Program-made: the position numbers and the translations under genes
Part shown: positions 7,897 to 14,413 of the stretch, piece after piece
How positions within the stretch are numbered: the first letter of the stretch is position 1
Layout of the letters: every line of letters starts with the position of its first letter
NCBI GenBank assembly: GCA_007133145.1
Contig: SLNF01000018.1
Coordinates: 1-16,662 of the forward strand
DNA length: 16,662 nt
From: Nitriliruptorales bacterium
GTDB lineage: Bacteria > Actinomycetota > Nitriliruptoria > Euzebyales > Egibacteraceae
Reading direction: 5' to 3'
Notes under the pieces: model-generated
Database searches by the model: none
The model's input: the letters and a program-made list of their open reading frames with translations, nothing else
What the model was told of the DNA's origin: nothing

Positions 7897-7937
7897 CGCG
7901 CGTGCCTCTCGGTCGGCGAGCCGGTCGGTGCTGGGAT

Positions 7938-7957
7938 CTCGTGATCGTGTTCACGAG
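7938..7957. promoter_or_regulatory. Crp/Fnr-family operator-like dyad upstream of dmsA
   Basis: Perfect 7-bp arms CTCGTGA (7938-7944) and TCACGAG (7951-7957) are separated by 6 bp, giving GTGA-N6-TCAC at the core. That is the half-site and spacing recognised by Crp/Fnr-family regulators, including the actinobacterial cAMP-receptor-like GlxR. The site is about 42 bp upstream of the dmsA start codon in the dmsA-mobB divergent region. No convincing -10 is seen downstream of it; a TACGCT lies on its other side (minus strand, 7971-7976), so activation and repression are both possible. Confidence 0.55.
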
Positions 7958-8053
7958 CGTTGGCGGGAGCGTAGGGGAGCGGCCGCGTGCGGTCGCCCGG
8001 CAGGCGTCGCCGGCAGGGGGGCCCTTCGGCAGGCATTCCCGCAGGCCACAGGT

Positions 8054-8084
8054 CCCCGGTGCCCCCAATTCGGGCTCACCGGGG
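8054..8084. other. Hairpin in the dmsA-mobB divergent region
   Basis: Arms CCCCGGTG (8054-8061) and CACCGGGG (8077-8084) are perfect complements around a 15-nt loop, which itself can pair GCCC with GGGC. It lies about 100 nt upstream of mobB. It may be a leader structure or an operator. A TAGCGT hexamer at 8099-8104 could be the mobB -10, which would put this element upstream of transcription. I see no resemblance to the known molybdenum-cofactor RNA motif, but that judgement is by eye. Confidence 0.35.
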
Positions 8085-8181
8085 GGTGCTGGGCGCGCTA
8101 GCGTGCCGGACCGCAGCGGGCTGGCGGCCGACGTCACCCCACGGGCGCGGCAACGGCCCGGCGCAGCGAGGAGGCGAGCCC

Positions 8182-8826
8182 ATGCGGGTGCGCGCGGTGG
8201 TGGGTGACAGCGGCAGCGGCAAGACCCTGCTCGTCGAGCGCCTCGTCGGCCGGCTGCACGCCGCGGGCCAGCGCGTGGCCTACCTCAAGCACGCCCCCCA
8301 CGGCTTCCACCCGGGCCGCGCGGGCAGCGACACCGAGCGCGTGGCCGCCGCCGGGGCCGACGAGGTCGTCATCGTCGACGGCGACGGCGCGGTGCACCCG
8401 GTGGGCTCGAGCGCGGTGCGCTCCGCACCCGACCTCCTCATCGGCGGCATCGCCGCCGACATCGCCCTGCTCGAGGGCTGGAGCGCGAGCAGCTGGCCGA
8501 AGCTGCGGGTGCGCGCCGCCGGCGCCGCGCCACGCGAGGTCGCCCCGCCCATCCTCCTCGACCTCGAGCGGGGGCCCGAGGGCTTCACCGAGGCCGACCT
8601 CGCCGCCGCCGCGGAGGTGCTGCTGCGCTCGGCTCCCCGCGCCGGCGACCCCGTCGTGACCGTCCGCGCCGACGGCACCGACGTGCCGGTGGGCGGGTTC
8701 GCCGCACGCGCGGTCGCCGCGACCGTCGCCGGCCTGCTCGGCACGCTGCACGGCGTCGAGGGTCCCCGGTCGCTCAGCGTCGAGGTGCGCTGGACCGAGC
8801 ACGACGACGGCGCGCAGGGCGGCTGA
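8182..8826 (+). CDS. mobB: MobB, molybdopterin-guanine dinucleotide adapter
   Basis: A 214-residue P-loop GTP-binding protein of the MobB family, which assists MobA in converting molybdopterin to the guanine dinucleotide form used by DMSO-reductase-type enzymes. It opens with a Walker A loop GDSGSGKT (residues 8-15). Next come the MobB-specific LKHAPHGF block (Lys36-His37) and the ALLEGW segment (Glu98-Gly99) preceding PKLRVR. The ATG at 8182 is chosen because GAGGAGG lies about 9 nt upstream and the Walker A motif follows directly, as is normal in MobB. An open frame extends a further 65 codons upstream, but that part looks non-coding. The gene is divergent from dmsA, whose product needs bis-MGD, so shared control is plausible. 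No mobA or moe/moa genes are in the window. Confidence 0.9.
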   Translation: MRVRAVVGDSGSGKTLLVERLVGRLHAAGQRVAYLKHAPHGFHPGRAGSDTERVAAAGADEVVIVDGDGAVHPVGSSAVRSAPDLLIGGIAADIALLEGWSASSWPKLRVRAAGAAPREVAPPILLDLERGPEGFTEADLAAAAEVLLRSAPRAGDPVVTVRADGTDVPVGGFAARAVAATVAGLLGTLHGVEGPRSLSVEVRWTEHDDGAQGG

Positions 8827-8861
8827 GTGACGCTGCGCCCGCCGGCGCGATGCGATACCTC

Positions 8862-8881
8862 CCCCGCCAGTCGCGGCGGGG
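8862..8881. terminator. Bidirectional terminator between mobB and the HAD-ATPase gene
   Basis: CCCCGCC (8862-8868) and GGCGGGG (8875-8881) form a perfect 7-bp stem with a 6-nt loop. It lies in the 70-bp gap between two convergent genes, where a terminator is expected for both. No T-run follows on either strand. Confidence 0.55.
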
Positions 8882-8896
8882 CCACCCGGCCACGGC

Positions 8897-10636
8897 TCAG
8901 GGCGGGACGAGCTGGGGCAGCCCGGCGAGGTAGTGCCGTTCGATCGTCGCGAGGAGCTCGGCCCGGACGCGCTCGGCGTCGTCGCCGCGGACCCGAAGGT
9001 CGGCCTCGACGATCGCGACGCTCGTCGCGAGGTCACGCTCCTGCAGCGCCTCGCGGACCCAGCGGGAGAAGTCGCTGCGGGCGGCGTGCTCACGGAGGGC
9101 ACGCTCGTCGAGGGTGCGCAGCACCCGATGGAACTCGCGGATGTTGCCCGCGACGCCACGCTCGCCGTCGACGCCGAAGCGGAAGCGCAGGCCCTCGGGC
9201 AGCTGCGCCTCGGTGTACTTGTGCCAGTGGCGCACGTGCGGGGAGCAGCGGTGACCGTGGTCGAAGACCACCGGATCGCCCTGCCCTGCCAGGGGCAGGA
9301 GCAGCCCCTGGCCGTGCGCGAGGCGCGTCACCTCGGCCCCCGCCTCGGGTAGGTCGCCGCAGAGCGAGGTGATGACCTCGCCGACGTCCTCGGCGCCGGG
9401 GCCGTCACCGGGCAGGAGCACCGCGGCGTCGAGGCCGGCGCGCACGGCGTCGCTGAGCTCGTTCGGCCGGTAGGTCGCGAAGACCCGGCCGCCGCCACCG
9501 GCGATCGCGCAGGCCGCCGGCGAGTCCTCGAAGGTGACGTGGGCCTCGTCGAGGACGATCCAGTGCGGCGAGCCGCACCGTTCCTCGAGGTCGCAGACCA
9601 GCGGCAGGAGCTCGCGCTCGTAGCCGACGCGCTGCTCGTCGTCGAGCAGGGAGAGGTCGAGGACGACGCTGCCGAAGCGGTGGCACAGCAGCGTCACGAC
9701 CTCGCTCGGCGGCGGAGGCCCGCTCGGCCCGCCGGCGAGGACGACGCCGCGGCGTGAGGCGAGCCCGACGTGGTCGCCCTCCCGGTCGAGCACGAGGACG
9801 CCGTAGCGCAGCGCGACGAGCTGCTCGACGAGCAGGCCGGTGAGGTAGGACTTGCCAGAGCCGCTCGGCCCGGTGATGAGCAGGCGGCTCTCGGCGGCCG
9901 GCAAGGTCACGGGGTTGCCCTCCCGGGTCGCGCCGAGGGTGAGGCGCCGGCGCTGGGGCACGACGCGCTCGCGCCCGGAGAGGACCGGACCGTCGAGGAG
10001 CTCGAGGACGCCCTCGCCGTTGGGGCGCTCGAGGACGAGGTCGGCGCGCTGTTTGAGGCTGTCGACGCCGTCGGCGACGGCCACACCGAGCTCGGCGGCC
10101 TCGAGCAGGGGCAGGTCGTTCTCGGCGTCACCGACGGCCACGGTGCTGCGCGCCGAGACGCGCAGGTCACCGAGGGCGTCGAGCAGGCCGGTGCCCTTGC
10201 TCACCCCGCTCGGCAGGACCATGAGCGCGCCGCGGTTGCGGATGAGCTGCTCGTCGAGGCCGAGCCGCCCGACCTCCTCGAGGACGGTGGGCGCGTGGCG
10301 GGCGTCGCAGGCCAGCAGCACCCGCCCCGAGCGCAGCGGCACGTCGCGCGCGGCGAGGGCCCGGGCGAGCTCAGCGTCGACCGGTGGGGCGAGCAGGCGC
10401 ACCCCGTCCTCGTTGGCGAGCACCGCGCCGTTCTCGGCGACGATGGCGTCGAAGAGGTCGTCGACGTCGGGCAGGACCTCCCGCAGCTCCGCGAGGATGC
10501 GCCCGGTCACGAGGAGGAGCTTGAACCCCGCACCGCGGGCCCGCACGAGGCCCGCACGCACCTCGGGGGAGAGGGTGTCGCGGTGGGTCAGCGTGCCGTC
10601 GTAGTCGAAGGCGAGGGCGTGAAAGCGTGATGGCAT
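8897..10636 (-). CDS. HAD phosphatase - HerA-like ATPase fusion protein
   Basis: A 579-residue three-part protein of unknown function. Residues 1-220 are a HAD-IIB (Cof/sucrose-phosphatase-like) hydrolase with all motifs: FDYDGTL (Asp11, Asp13), LLVTGR, SKG (Lys147) and VGDAENDLPLL (Asp170, Asp174). Residues about 225-460 form a HerA/DUF87-like P-loop ATPase: Walker A GPSGSGKS (256-263), the LVLDREGDHVGL strand, and Walker B WIVLDEAH (Asp363-Glu364). Residues about 482-577 are a helical domain (FRFG...GNIREFHRVLRTL...DFSRWVREAL..RDLA) that resembles DUF5752 from memory. The ATG at 10636 is preferred over one at 10675 because GGGAGG lies 6 nt upstream. The ribosome binding site sits in a hairpin loop. 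It is a lone minus-strand gene, convergent with mobB and divergent from the methyltransferase. Since HerA-like domains often act on DNA or as hexameric motors, nucleic-acid or stress roles are possible, but I cannot assign one. Confidence 0.82.
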   Translation of the reverse strand: MPSRFHALAFDYDGTLTHRDTLSPEVRAGLVRARGAGFKLLLVTGRILAELREVLPDVDDLFDAIVAENGAVLANEDGVRLLAPPVDAELARALAARDVPLRSGRVLLACDARHAPTVLEEVGRLGLDEQLIRNRGALMVLPSGVSKGTGLLDALGDLRVSARSTVAVGDAENDLPLLEAAELGVAVADGVDSLKQRADLVLERPNGEGVLELLDGPVLSGRERVVPQRRRLTLGATREGNPVTLPAAESRLLITGPSGSGKSYLTGLLVEQLVALRYGVLVLDREGDHVGLASRRGVVLAGGPSGPPPPSEVVTLLCHRFGSVVLDLSLLDDEQRVGYERELLPLVCDLEERCGSPHWIVLDEAHVTFEDSPAACAIAGGGGRVFATYRPNELSDAVRAGLDAAVLLPGDGPGAEDVGEVITSLCGDLPEAGAEVTRLAHGQGLLLPLAGQGDPVVFDHGHRCSPHVRHWHKYTEAQLPEGLRFRFGVDGERGVAGNIREFHRVLRTLDERALREHAARSDFSRWVREALQERDLATSVAIVEADLRVRGDDAERVRAELLATIERHYLAGLPQLVPP

Positions 10637-10652
10637 GGACGGCCTCCCGTCC
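10637..10652 (-). promoter_or_regulatory. Ribosome binding site presented in a hairpin loop
   Basis: In the minus-strand RNA, GGACGG and CCGTCC form a perfect 6-bp stem closing a GAGG tetraloop directly before the ATG at 10636. The GAGG is the Shine-Dalgarno core, so the site decides the start and may tune initiation of the HAD-ATPase gene. Confidence 0.5.
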
Positions 10653-10814
10653 CTCGGCTCACCTGCTGACAGCATCGACGCAGTCCGATGCCTCCACTAT
10701 TGCCGCAATCGACCGGGCCCACCCGTGGGCGGAGCCCAGCAGCCCCCAGGGCAGGGCACGTGGTAGACCACCGGCCGACCCGCCCTCCCCGCCGTCCTCG
10801 AGCAGGAGCCCGCG
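10653..10814. promoter_or_regulatory. Divergent promoter region, HAD-ATPase and methyltransferase genes
   Basis: This 162-bp gap separates two divergent genes and must hold both promoters. Two short dyads stand out: ATTGCCGCAAT (10699-10709), a locally AT-rich 11-bp palindrome, and GTGGTAGACCAC (10760-10771), with 5-bp arms and a TAGACC that could be a -10 for the plus-strand gene. Neither has a clear -35 partner. AGGAG about 6 nt before 10815 serves the methyltransferase. Confidence 0.35.
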
Positions 10815-11843
10815 ATGCCCGACCCCTCACCGGCGAGCAGCTTCATGGCCGATCCCGGCGCGGTCGCCGACTGGCGCGAGGTCCTGCTCTGCGACGCCGC
10901 CGCCGAGTCGGGGCTGCTCGAGGCGCTGCCGGCCCCGGCCGACGAGGCCGCCGACGCGATCGGCGCGCAGCACCGTGCGGTGCGCGTCGCGCTCGACGCG
11001 CTCGCGACGTTCGGCCTCGTCGAGCGTCGGGCAGGGGCCTACCACGCCGTCGTGACCCTCGACAACGAGGAGCGCGCCGCGCTCGCCCACCACGCCAACG
11101 TGATCCGGCGCTGGGCCAACGACCTCGGCCCGACCCTCAGGCCGGGCGGGGACGCCGGCGGCGGTCCAGGCGCCGGTGACCCCGACCCCCACACCGGCGA
11201 CGGCGGGCGGGACGAGGAGGAGGCCGGCGCCGATGGGGGCAACGACGGCGGAGCCTCGCTGCCGCCATCGGTGTTCATGCCCGCGCTGGCCCGCCGCGCC
11301 CGCGAGGTCGCGCCGTGGATCGCCGAGCGGGTGCTCGCCCGGGCTTCGCGGGCCGGGCGCGCCCTCGACCTTGGCGGCGGCCACGGCGAGCACGCCCGCG
11401 CACTCGCCGAGCGGGGACTCCACGTCGTGCTGCAGGACCGCGGTCCGGTCACCGACTGGCTGACCAGCGCGGGCCACCTCGACGGGACCGGCGTCGAGGT
11501 CGTCGAGGGCGACTTCCTGGAAGGGCTCGCCGACGGACCCTTCGACGTCGTGCTCGCCGCCGGCGTCGTCCACCTCTACCCCGGCCCAGCGCTCGAGCGG
11601 CTCTTCGGACGCGTCGCCGCGGCACTGCGCCCCGGGGGCGTGCTCGCGATCTCGACGACGCTGCGCGGCCGCAACGCCGTCGCACCCGTCTTCGCGGTGC
11701 AGATGCTCCTCGCCGGCGACGGCGACACCCACAGCGAGGCCGACCTCGTCGGCTGGCTCGCCACCGCGGGCTTCGGCGACCTCGCCCTCGAGGACATCCC
11801 CGACCGCCCGCAGACGCTGCTCACCGCCCGCCGAGGCTCGTGA
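10815..11843 (+). CDS. SAM-dependent methyltransferase, O-methyltransferase-like
   Basis: A 342-residue predicted methyltransferase. Residues about 15-100 look like a winged-helix dimerisation domain (VRVALDALATFGLVERRAG, then a 'HHANVIRRW' helix), as in plant-type and polyketide O-methyltransferases. The catalytic Rossmann fold follows from about 160. Its SAM-binding motif I is ALDLGGGHG (Asp185 to Gly191), then a GDFLEG acidic-loop segment, and FDVVLAAGVVHLYPG as motif IV with the post-motif helix LRPGGVLAIS. Residues about 108-148 are a Gly/Asp/Glu-rich low-complexity insert joining the two parts, which is unusual. AGGAG lies just before the ATG. It stands 145 bp upstream of metA in the same direction but with its own gap, so co-transcription is uncertain. 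The acceptor substrate is unknown. Confidence 0.82.
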   Translation: MPDPSPASSFMADPGAVADWREVLLCDAAAESGLLEALPAPADEAADAIGAQHRAVRVALDALATFGLVERRAGAYHAVVTLDNEERAALAHHANVIRRWANDLGPTLRPGGDAGGGPGAGDPDPHTGDGGRDEEEAGADGGNDGGASLPPSVFMPALARRAREVAPWIAERVLARASRAGRALDLGGGHGEHARALAERGLHVVLQDRGPVTDWLTSAGHLDGTGVEVVEGDFLEGLADGPFDVVLAAGVVHLYPGPALERLFGRVAAALRPGGVLAISTTLRGRNAVAPVFAVQMLLAGDGDTHSEADLVGWLATAGFGDLALEDIPDRPQTLLTARRGS

Positions 11844-11988
11844 GCGCGGTACGCTGCGACGCCGCGGTTCGCACGGTATCCCCTCCCGGCGAGCCCGACG
11901 CCGGACGGGCGCCGCTAGCCTCCCCGGACACCTACCCGCCCCCGCGCGGCCGACCGCCGCGCCCCCGTCGCCCCCCGAGGTCCGCTCC
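11844..11988 (+). promoter_or_regulatory. metA leader / promoter region
   Basis: This is a 145-bp gap before metA. A TAGCCT at 11915-11920 or so fits an actinobacterial -10. A GCGCGG (11944-11949) / CCGCGC (11957-11962) hairpin with a 7-nt loop lies about 26 nt before the start codon, and GAGG about 8 nt before the ATG is a weak ribosome binding site. I looked for a SAM riboswitch and saw no recognisable one. Confidence 0.3.
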
Positions 11989-13092
11989 ATGCCGCTCGTC
12001 GCGCACTCCGACCTGCCGACCTTCCAGACGCTGCGCAAGCGCGGCGAGCAGGTCCTCTCGGTGCGCGAGGCGCTGCGCCAGGACATCCGCGAACTGCACA
12101 TCGGGCTGCTCAACATCATGCCGGACGCCGCCCTGCGGGTGACCGAGCAGCAGTACATGCGCCTGCTCGGCGCGGCCAACCAGATCGTCCAGATCTACGT
12201 CCACCCGTTCACCCTCCCGGGCCTCGAGCGCTCCGAGGAGGCCCAGGCCTACCTCGACCGCTACTACACGCCCTTCGAGCAGCTCAAGGAGGACGGTCTC
12301 GACGGCCTCATCGTCTCCGGCGCGAACGTCACCGGGCCGCGGCTCGACGACGAGCCCTTCTGGGACCCGCTCGCCGAGGCGATCACGTGGGCCAGCGAGC
12401 ACGTCACCTCGGTGCTGTGCTCGTGCCTGGCGACCCATGCGCTCGTCCAACTCCTCTACGGGGTGCACCGTCGCCCGTTGCTGTCGAAGCGCTGGGGCGT
12501 CTTCCCGCACCGTTCCGTGCGCCCGGAGCACCCGCTGCTGCACGGCACGAACACGCGCTTCGATGTGCCACACTCGCGCTGGAACGAGGTGACGTCCTCC
12601 CAGCTCGCCCCGGCGGGCGTGCAGGTGCTCATCGAGCGCATCGACGGGGACTTCCACCTCGGCACGAGCTCGGACGGGATCCGCCACGTCTACCTCCAGG
12701 GTCACCCGGAGTACGACACGAACAGCCTGCTCAAGGAGTACAAGCGGGAGGTCGCCCGCTACCTCTCAGGCGAGCTCGTGGCGATCCCGCCCTACCCGGA
12801 GCGCTACCTGCCCCCGGCGGCCGCGGCGATCGCCGGTGACCACCTCGAGGCGGCGATCGACGCCCGCGGGCGTGGGGAGCCGCCGCCGCCGTTCCCCGAG
12901 GGCAAGATCGCCCCCCTGCTCGACAACACGTGGATCGACACCGGCAAGGCGGTCTTCAACAACTGGCTCGGCCTCGTCTACCGCCTCACCGACGTCGAGC
13001 GTGGCGTGCCGTTCATGCCGGGCATCGACCCCGCCGACCCACTCGGGCGCGGCGCGCCGGAGCGGCCCGCCCACCTCGAGCGCCTCGCCTGA
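11989..13092 (+). CDS. metA: Homoserine O-acyltransferase MetA
   Basis: A 367-residue MetA-type (glutamine-amidotransferase fold) homoserine acyltransferase, the first committed step of methionine synthesis. It aligns well by eye with E. coli MetA: LNIMPDAALRVTEQQYMRLL, DGLIVSGANVTGPR and LYG. The nucleophile Cys146 (in CSCLATHAL) aligns without gaps to E. coli Cys142, and YLQGHPEYD supplies His239 and Glu241. The residue matching E. coli Gly111, which with Glu in Bacillus separates succinyl- from acetyl-CoA use, is Thr115, so the acyl donor is uncertain. The C-terminus is extended (IDPADPLG tail) relative to the 309-residue E. coli protein. metY begins 23 nt downstream, so the two form an operon. 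The protein should be cytosolic. Confidence 0.92.
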   Translation: MPLVAHSDLPTFQTLRKRGEQVLSVREALRQDIRELHIGLLNIMPDAALRVTEQQYMRLLGAANQIVQIYVHPFTLPGLERSEEAQAYLDRYYTPFEQLKEDGLDGLIVSGANVTGPRLDDEPFWDPLAEAITWASEHVTSVLCSCLATHALVQLLYGVHRRPLLSKRWGVFPHRSVRPEHPLLHGTNTRFDVPHSRWNEVTSSQLAPAGVQVLIERIDGDFHLGTSSDGIRHVYLQGHPEYDTNSLLKEYKREVARYLSGELVAIPPYPERYLPPAAAAIAGDHLEAAIDARGRGEPPPPFPEGKIAPLLDNTWIDTGKAVFNNWLGLVYRLTDVERGVPFMPGIDPADPLGRGAPERPAHLERLA

Positions 13093-13115
13093 GCCCGCGA
13101 CGACAAGGAGACCCC

Positions 13116-14390
13116 GTGCACCCCGAGACCCTCGCGATCCACGCCGGCTACGAGCCGGACCCCACGACGAAGGCGGCGGCGGTCCCGATCTACCAGACCG
13201 TGGCCTACGCCTTCGACGACGCCCAGCACGGCGCCGACCTCTTCAACCTCGAGGTCGAGGGCAACATCTACACCCGCATCATGAACCCCACCCAGGACGC
13301 GCTCGAGCAGCGCGTCGCCGCCCTCGAGGGCGGGGTGGCCGCCCTCGCGACGAGCGCGGGCAGCGCGGCGATCACCTACGCGATCCTCACGATCGCCAAG
13401 GCCGGCAACAACGTCGTGAGCGTGCCGCAGCTCTACGGCGGGACCTACACGCTCTTCGCCCACATGCTGCCCGCGCAGGGCATCGAGGTGCGCTTCGCCC
13501 CGTCCGACGCGCCCGAGGCGCTCGAGGCGCTCATCGACGAGCGCACCTCGGCGGTGTTCTGCGAGTCGATGGGCAACCCCGCCGGCAACATCCCCGACCT
13601 CGAGGCGATCACGACGATGGCCCACCGCCACGGCGTCCCGGTCATCGTCGATTCGACGGTGCCGACGCCGGCGCTCATGCGGCCGATCGAGTGGGGTGCC
13701 GACGTCGTCGTGCACTCGCTCACGAAGTACATGGCCGGGCACGGCACGACCCTCGGCGGGATCATCGTCGACAGCGGGCACTTCCCGTGGGCCGAGCACG
13801 CCGAGCGCTTCCCGATGCTGAGTGAGCCCGAGCCGGCCTACCACGGCCTCGTCTACACCGAGGCGCTCGGCCCGGCGGCCTACATCGGGCGGGCGCGCAC
13901 CGTGCCGCTGCGCAACACCGGGGCGGCGATCAGCCCGTTCAACGCCTGGCAGATCCTCCAGGGGATGCAGACGCTGTCGCTGCGCATGGAGCGCCACGTC
14001 CACAACGCCCACGTCGTCGCGCGCTATCTCGCGTCCCACCCGAAGGTCTCCTGGGTCGAGTACCCCGGCCTGCCGAGCTCGCCCTACTACGACCTCGCGC
14101 AGAAGTACACCGGAGGGCGCCCCTCGGCGCTGCTGACCTTCGGGATCGAGGGCGGCTTCGAGGCCGGGGAGCGCTTCTACGACGCCCTCGAGCTCTTCAC
14201 CCGCCTCGTCAACATCGGCGACACGAAGTCGCTCGCCGCCCACCCGGCGTCGACGACCCACCGCCAGCTCAGCCCCGACGAGCAGGCCTCCGCCGGGGTG
14301 AGCCCCGACATGCTGCGGCTGTGCATCGGCATCGAGCACGAGGAGGACATCCTCGCCGACCTCGAGCAGGCCCTCGCCGCAGCGGGCTGA
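13116..14390 (+). CDS. metY: O-acetylhomoserine sulfhydrylase MetY
   Basis: A 424-residue PLP enzyme of the Cys/Met metabolism family that replaces the acyl group of O-acylhomoserine with sulfide to form homocysteine. Length and signature blocks point to MetY rather than MetB or MetC (about 385 residues): YTRIMNPTQDALEQRVAALE, GNPAGNIPDL, and the C-terminal NIGDTKSLAAHPASTTHRQL and GIEHEEDI. Lys204 in VHSLTKYMAGHG is the PLP lysine, with Asp in VIVDSTV upstream. The start is GTG at 13116 with AAGGAG 5 nt upstream, which decides it against the longer open frame reading back into metA. It lies 23 nt after metA, so the pair forms a direct-sulfhydrylation route. Its usual substrate is the acetyl ester, which suggests MetA here makes O-acetylhomoserine, although that enzyme's specificity residue is atypical. 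Confidence 0.92.
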   Translation: MHPETLAIHAGYEPDPTTKAAAVPIYQTVAYAFDDAQHGADLFNLEVEGNIYTRIMNPTQDALEQRVAALEGGVAALATSAGSAAITYAILTIAKAGNNVVSVPQLYGGTYTLFAHMLPAQGIEVRFAPSDAPEALEALIDERTSAVFCESMGNPAGNIPDLEAITTMAHRHGVPVIVDSTVPTPALMRPIEWGADVVVHSLTKYMAGHGTTLGGIIVDSGHFPWAEHAERFPMLSEPEPAYHGLVYTEALGPAAYIGRARTVPLRNTGAAISPFNAWQILQGMQTLSLRMERHVHNAHVVARYLASHPKVSWVEYPGLPSSPYYDLAQKYTGGRPSALLTFGIEGGFEAGERFYDALELFTRLVNIGDTKSLAAHPASTTHRQLSPDEQASAGVSPDMLRLCIGIEHEEDILADLEQALAAAG

Positions 14391-14413
14391 GCCGCTCGGG
14401 AGGCAGCTCAGCC
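14385..14413. terminator. Shared inverted repeat spanning the metY and MFS stop codons
   Basis: GGCTGAGC (14385-14392) and GCTCAGCC (14406-14413) are perfect 8-bp arms around a 13-nt loop. The TGA of metY is in the left arm, and the stop of the convergent MFS gene (TCA on the plus strand) is in the right arm. The position between convergent genes 17 bp apart fits a bidirectional terminator, though no T-run is present. Confidence 0.5.

Noticed and set aside
5401..7944. An 847-codon open frame on the plus strand opposite dmsA
   Set aside because: The DmsA frame matches its family along the whole length. The antisense frame is open only because stop codons are rare in this GC-rich phase, and it shows no domain.
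7897..8181. Molybdenum-cofactor riboswitch upstream of mobB or dmsA
   Set aside because: A hairpin is present but I could not match the conserved core of the known motif. A covariance-model search would settle it.
7987..8181. 65-residue N-terminal extension of MobB
   Set aside because: MobB proteins begin a few residues before the Walker A loop, and a strong ribosome binding site precedes the ATG at 8182. The extension covers the probable promoter region.
11844..11988. SAM riboswitch upstream of metA
   Set aside because: No recognisable SAM-I/IV or SAM-II core is visible, and the region is short and mostly C-rich.
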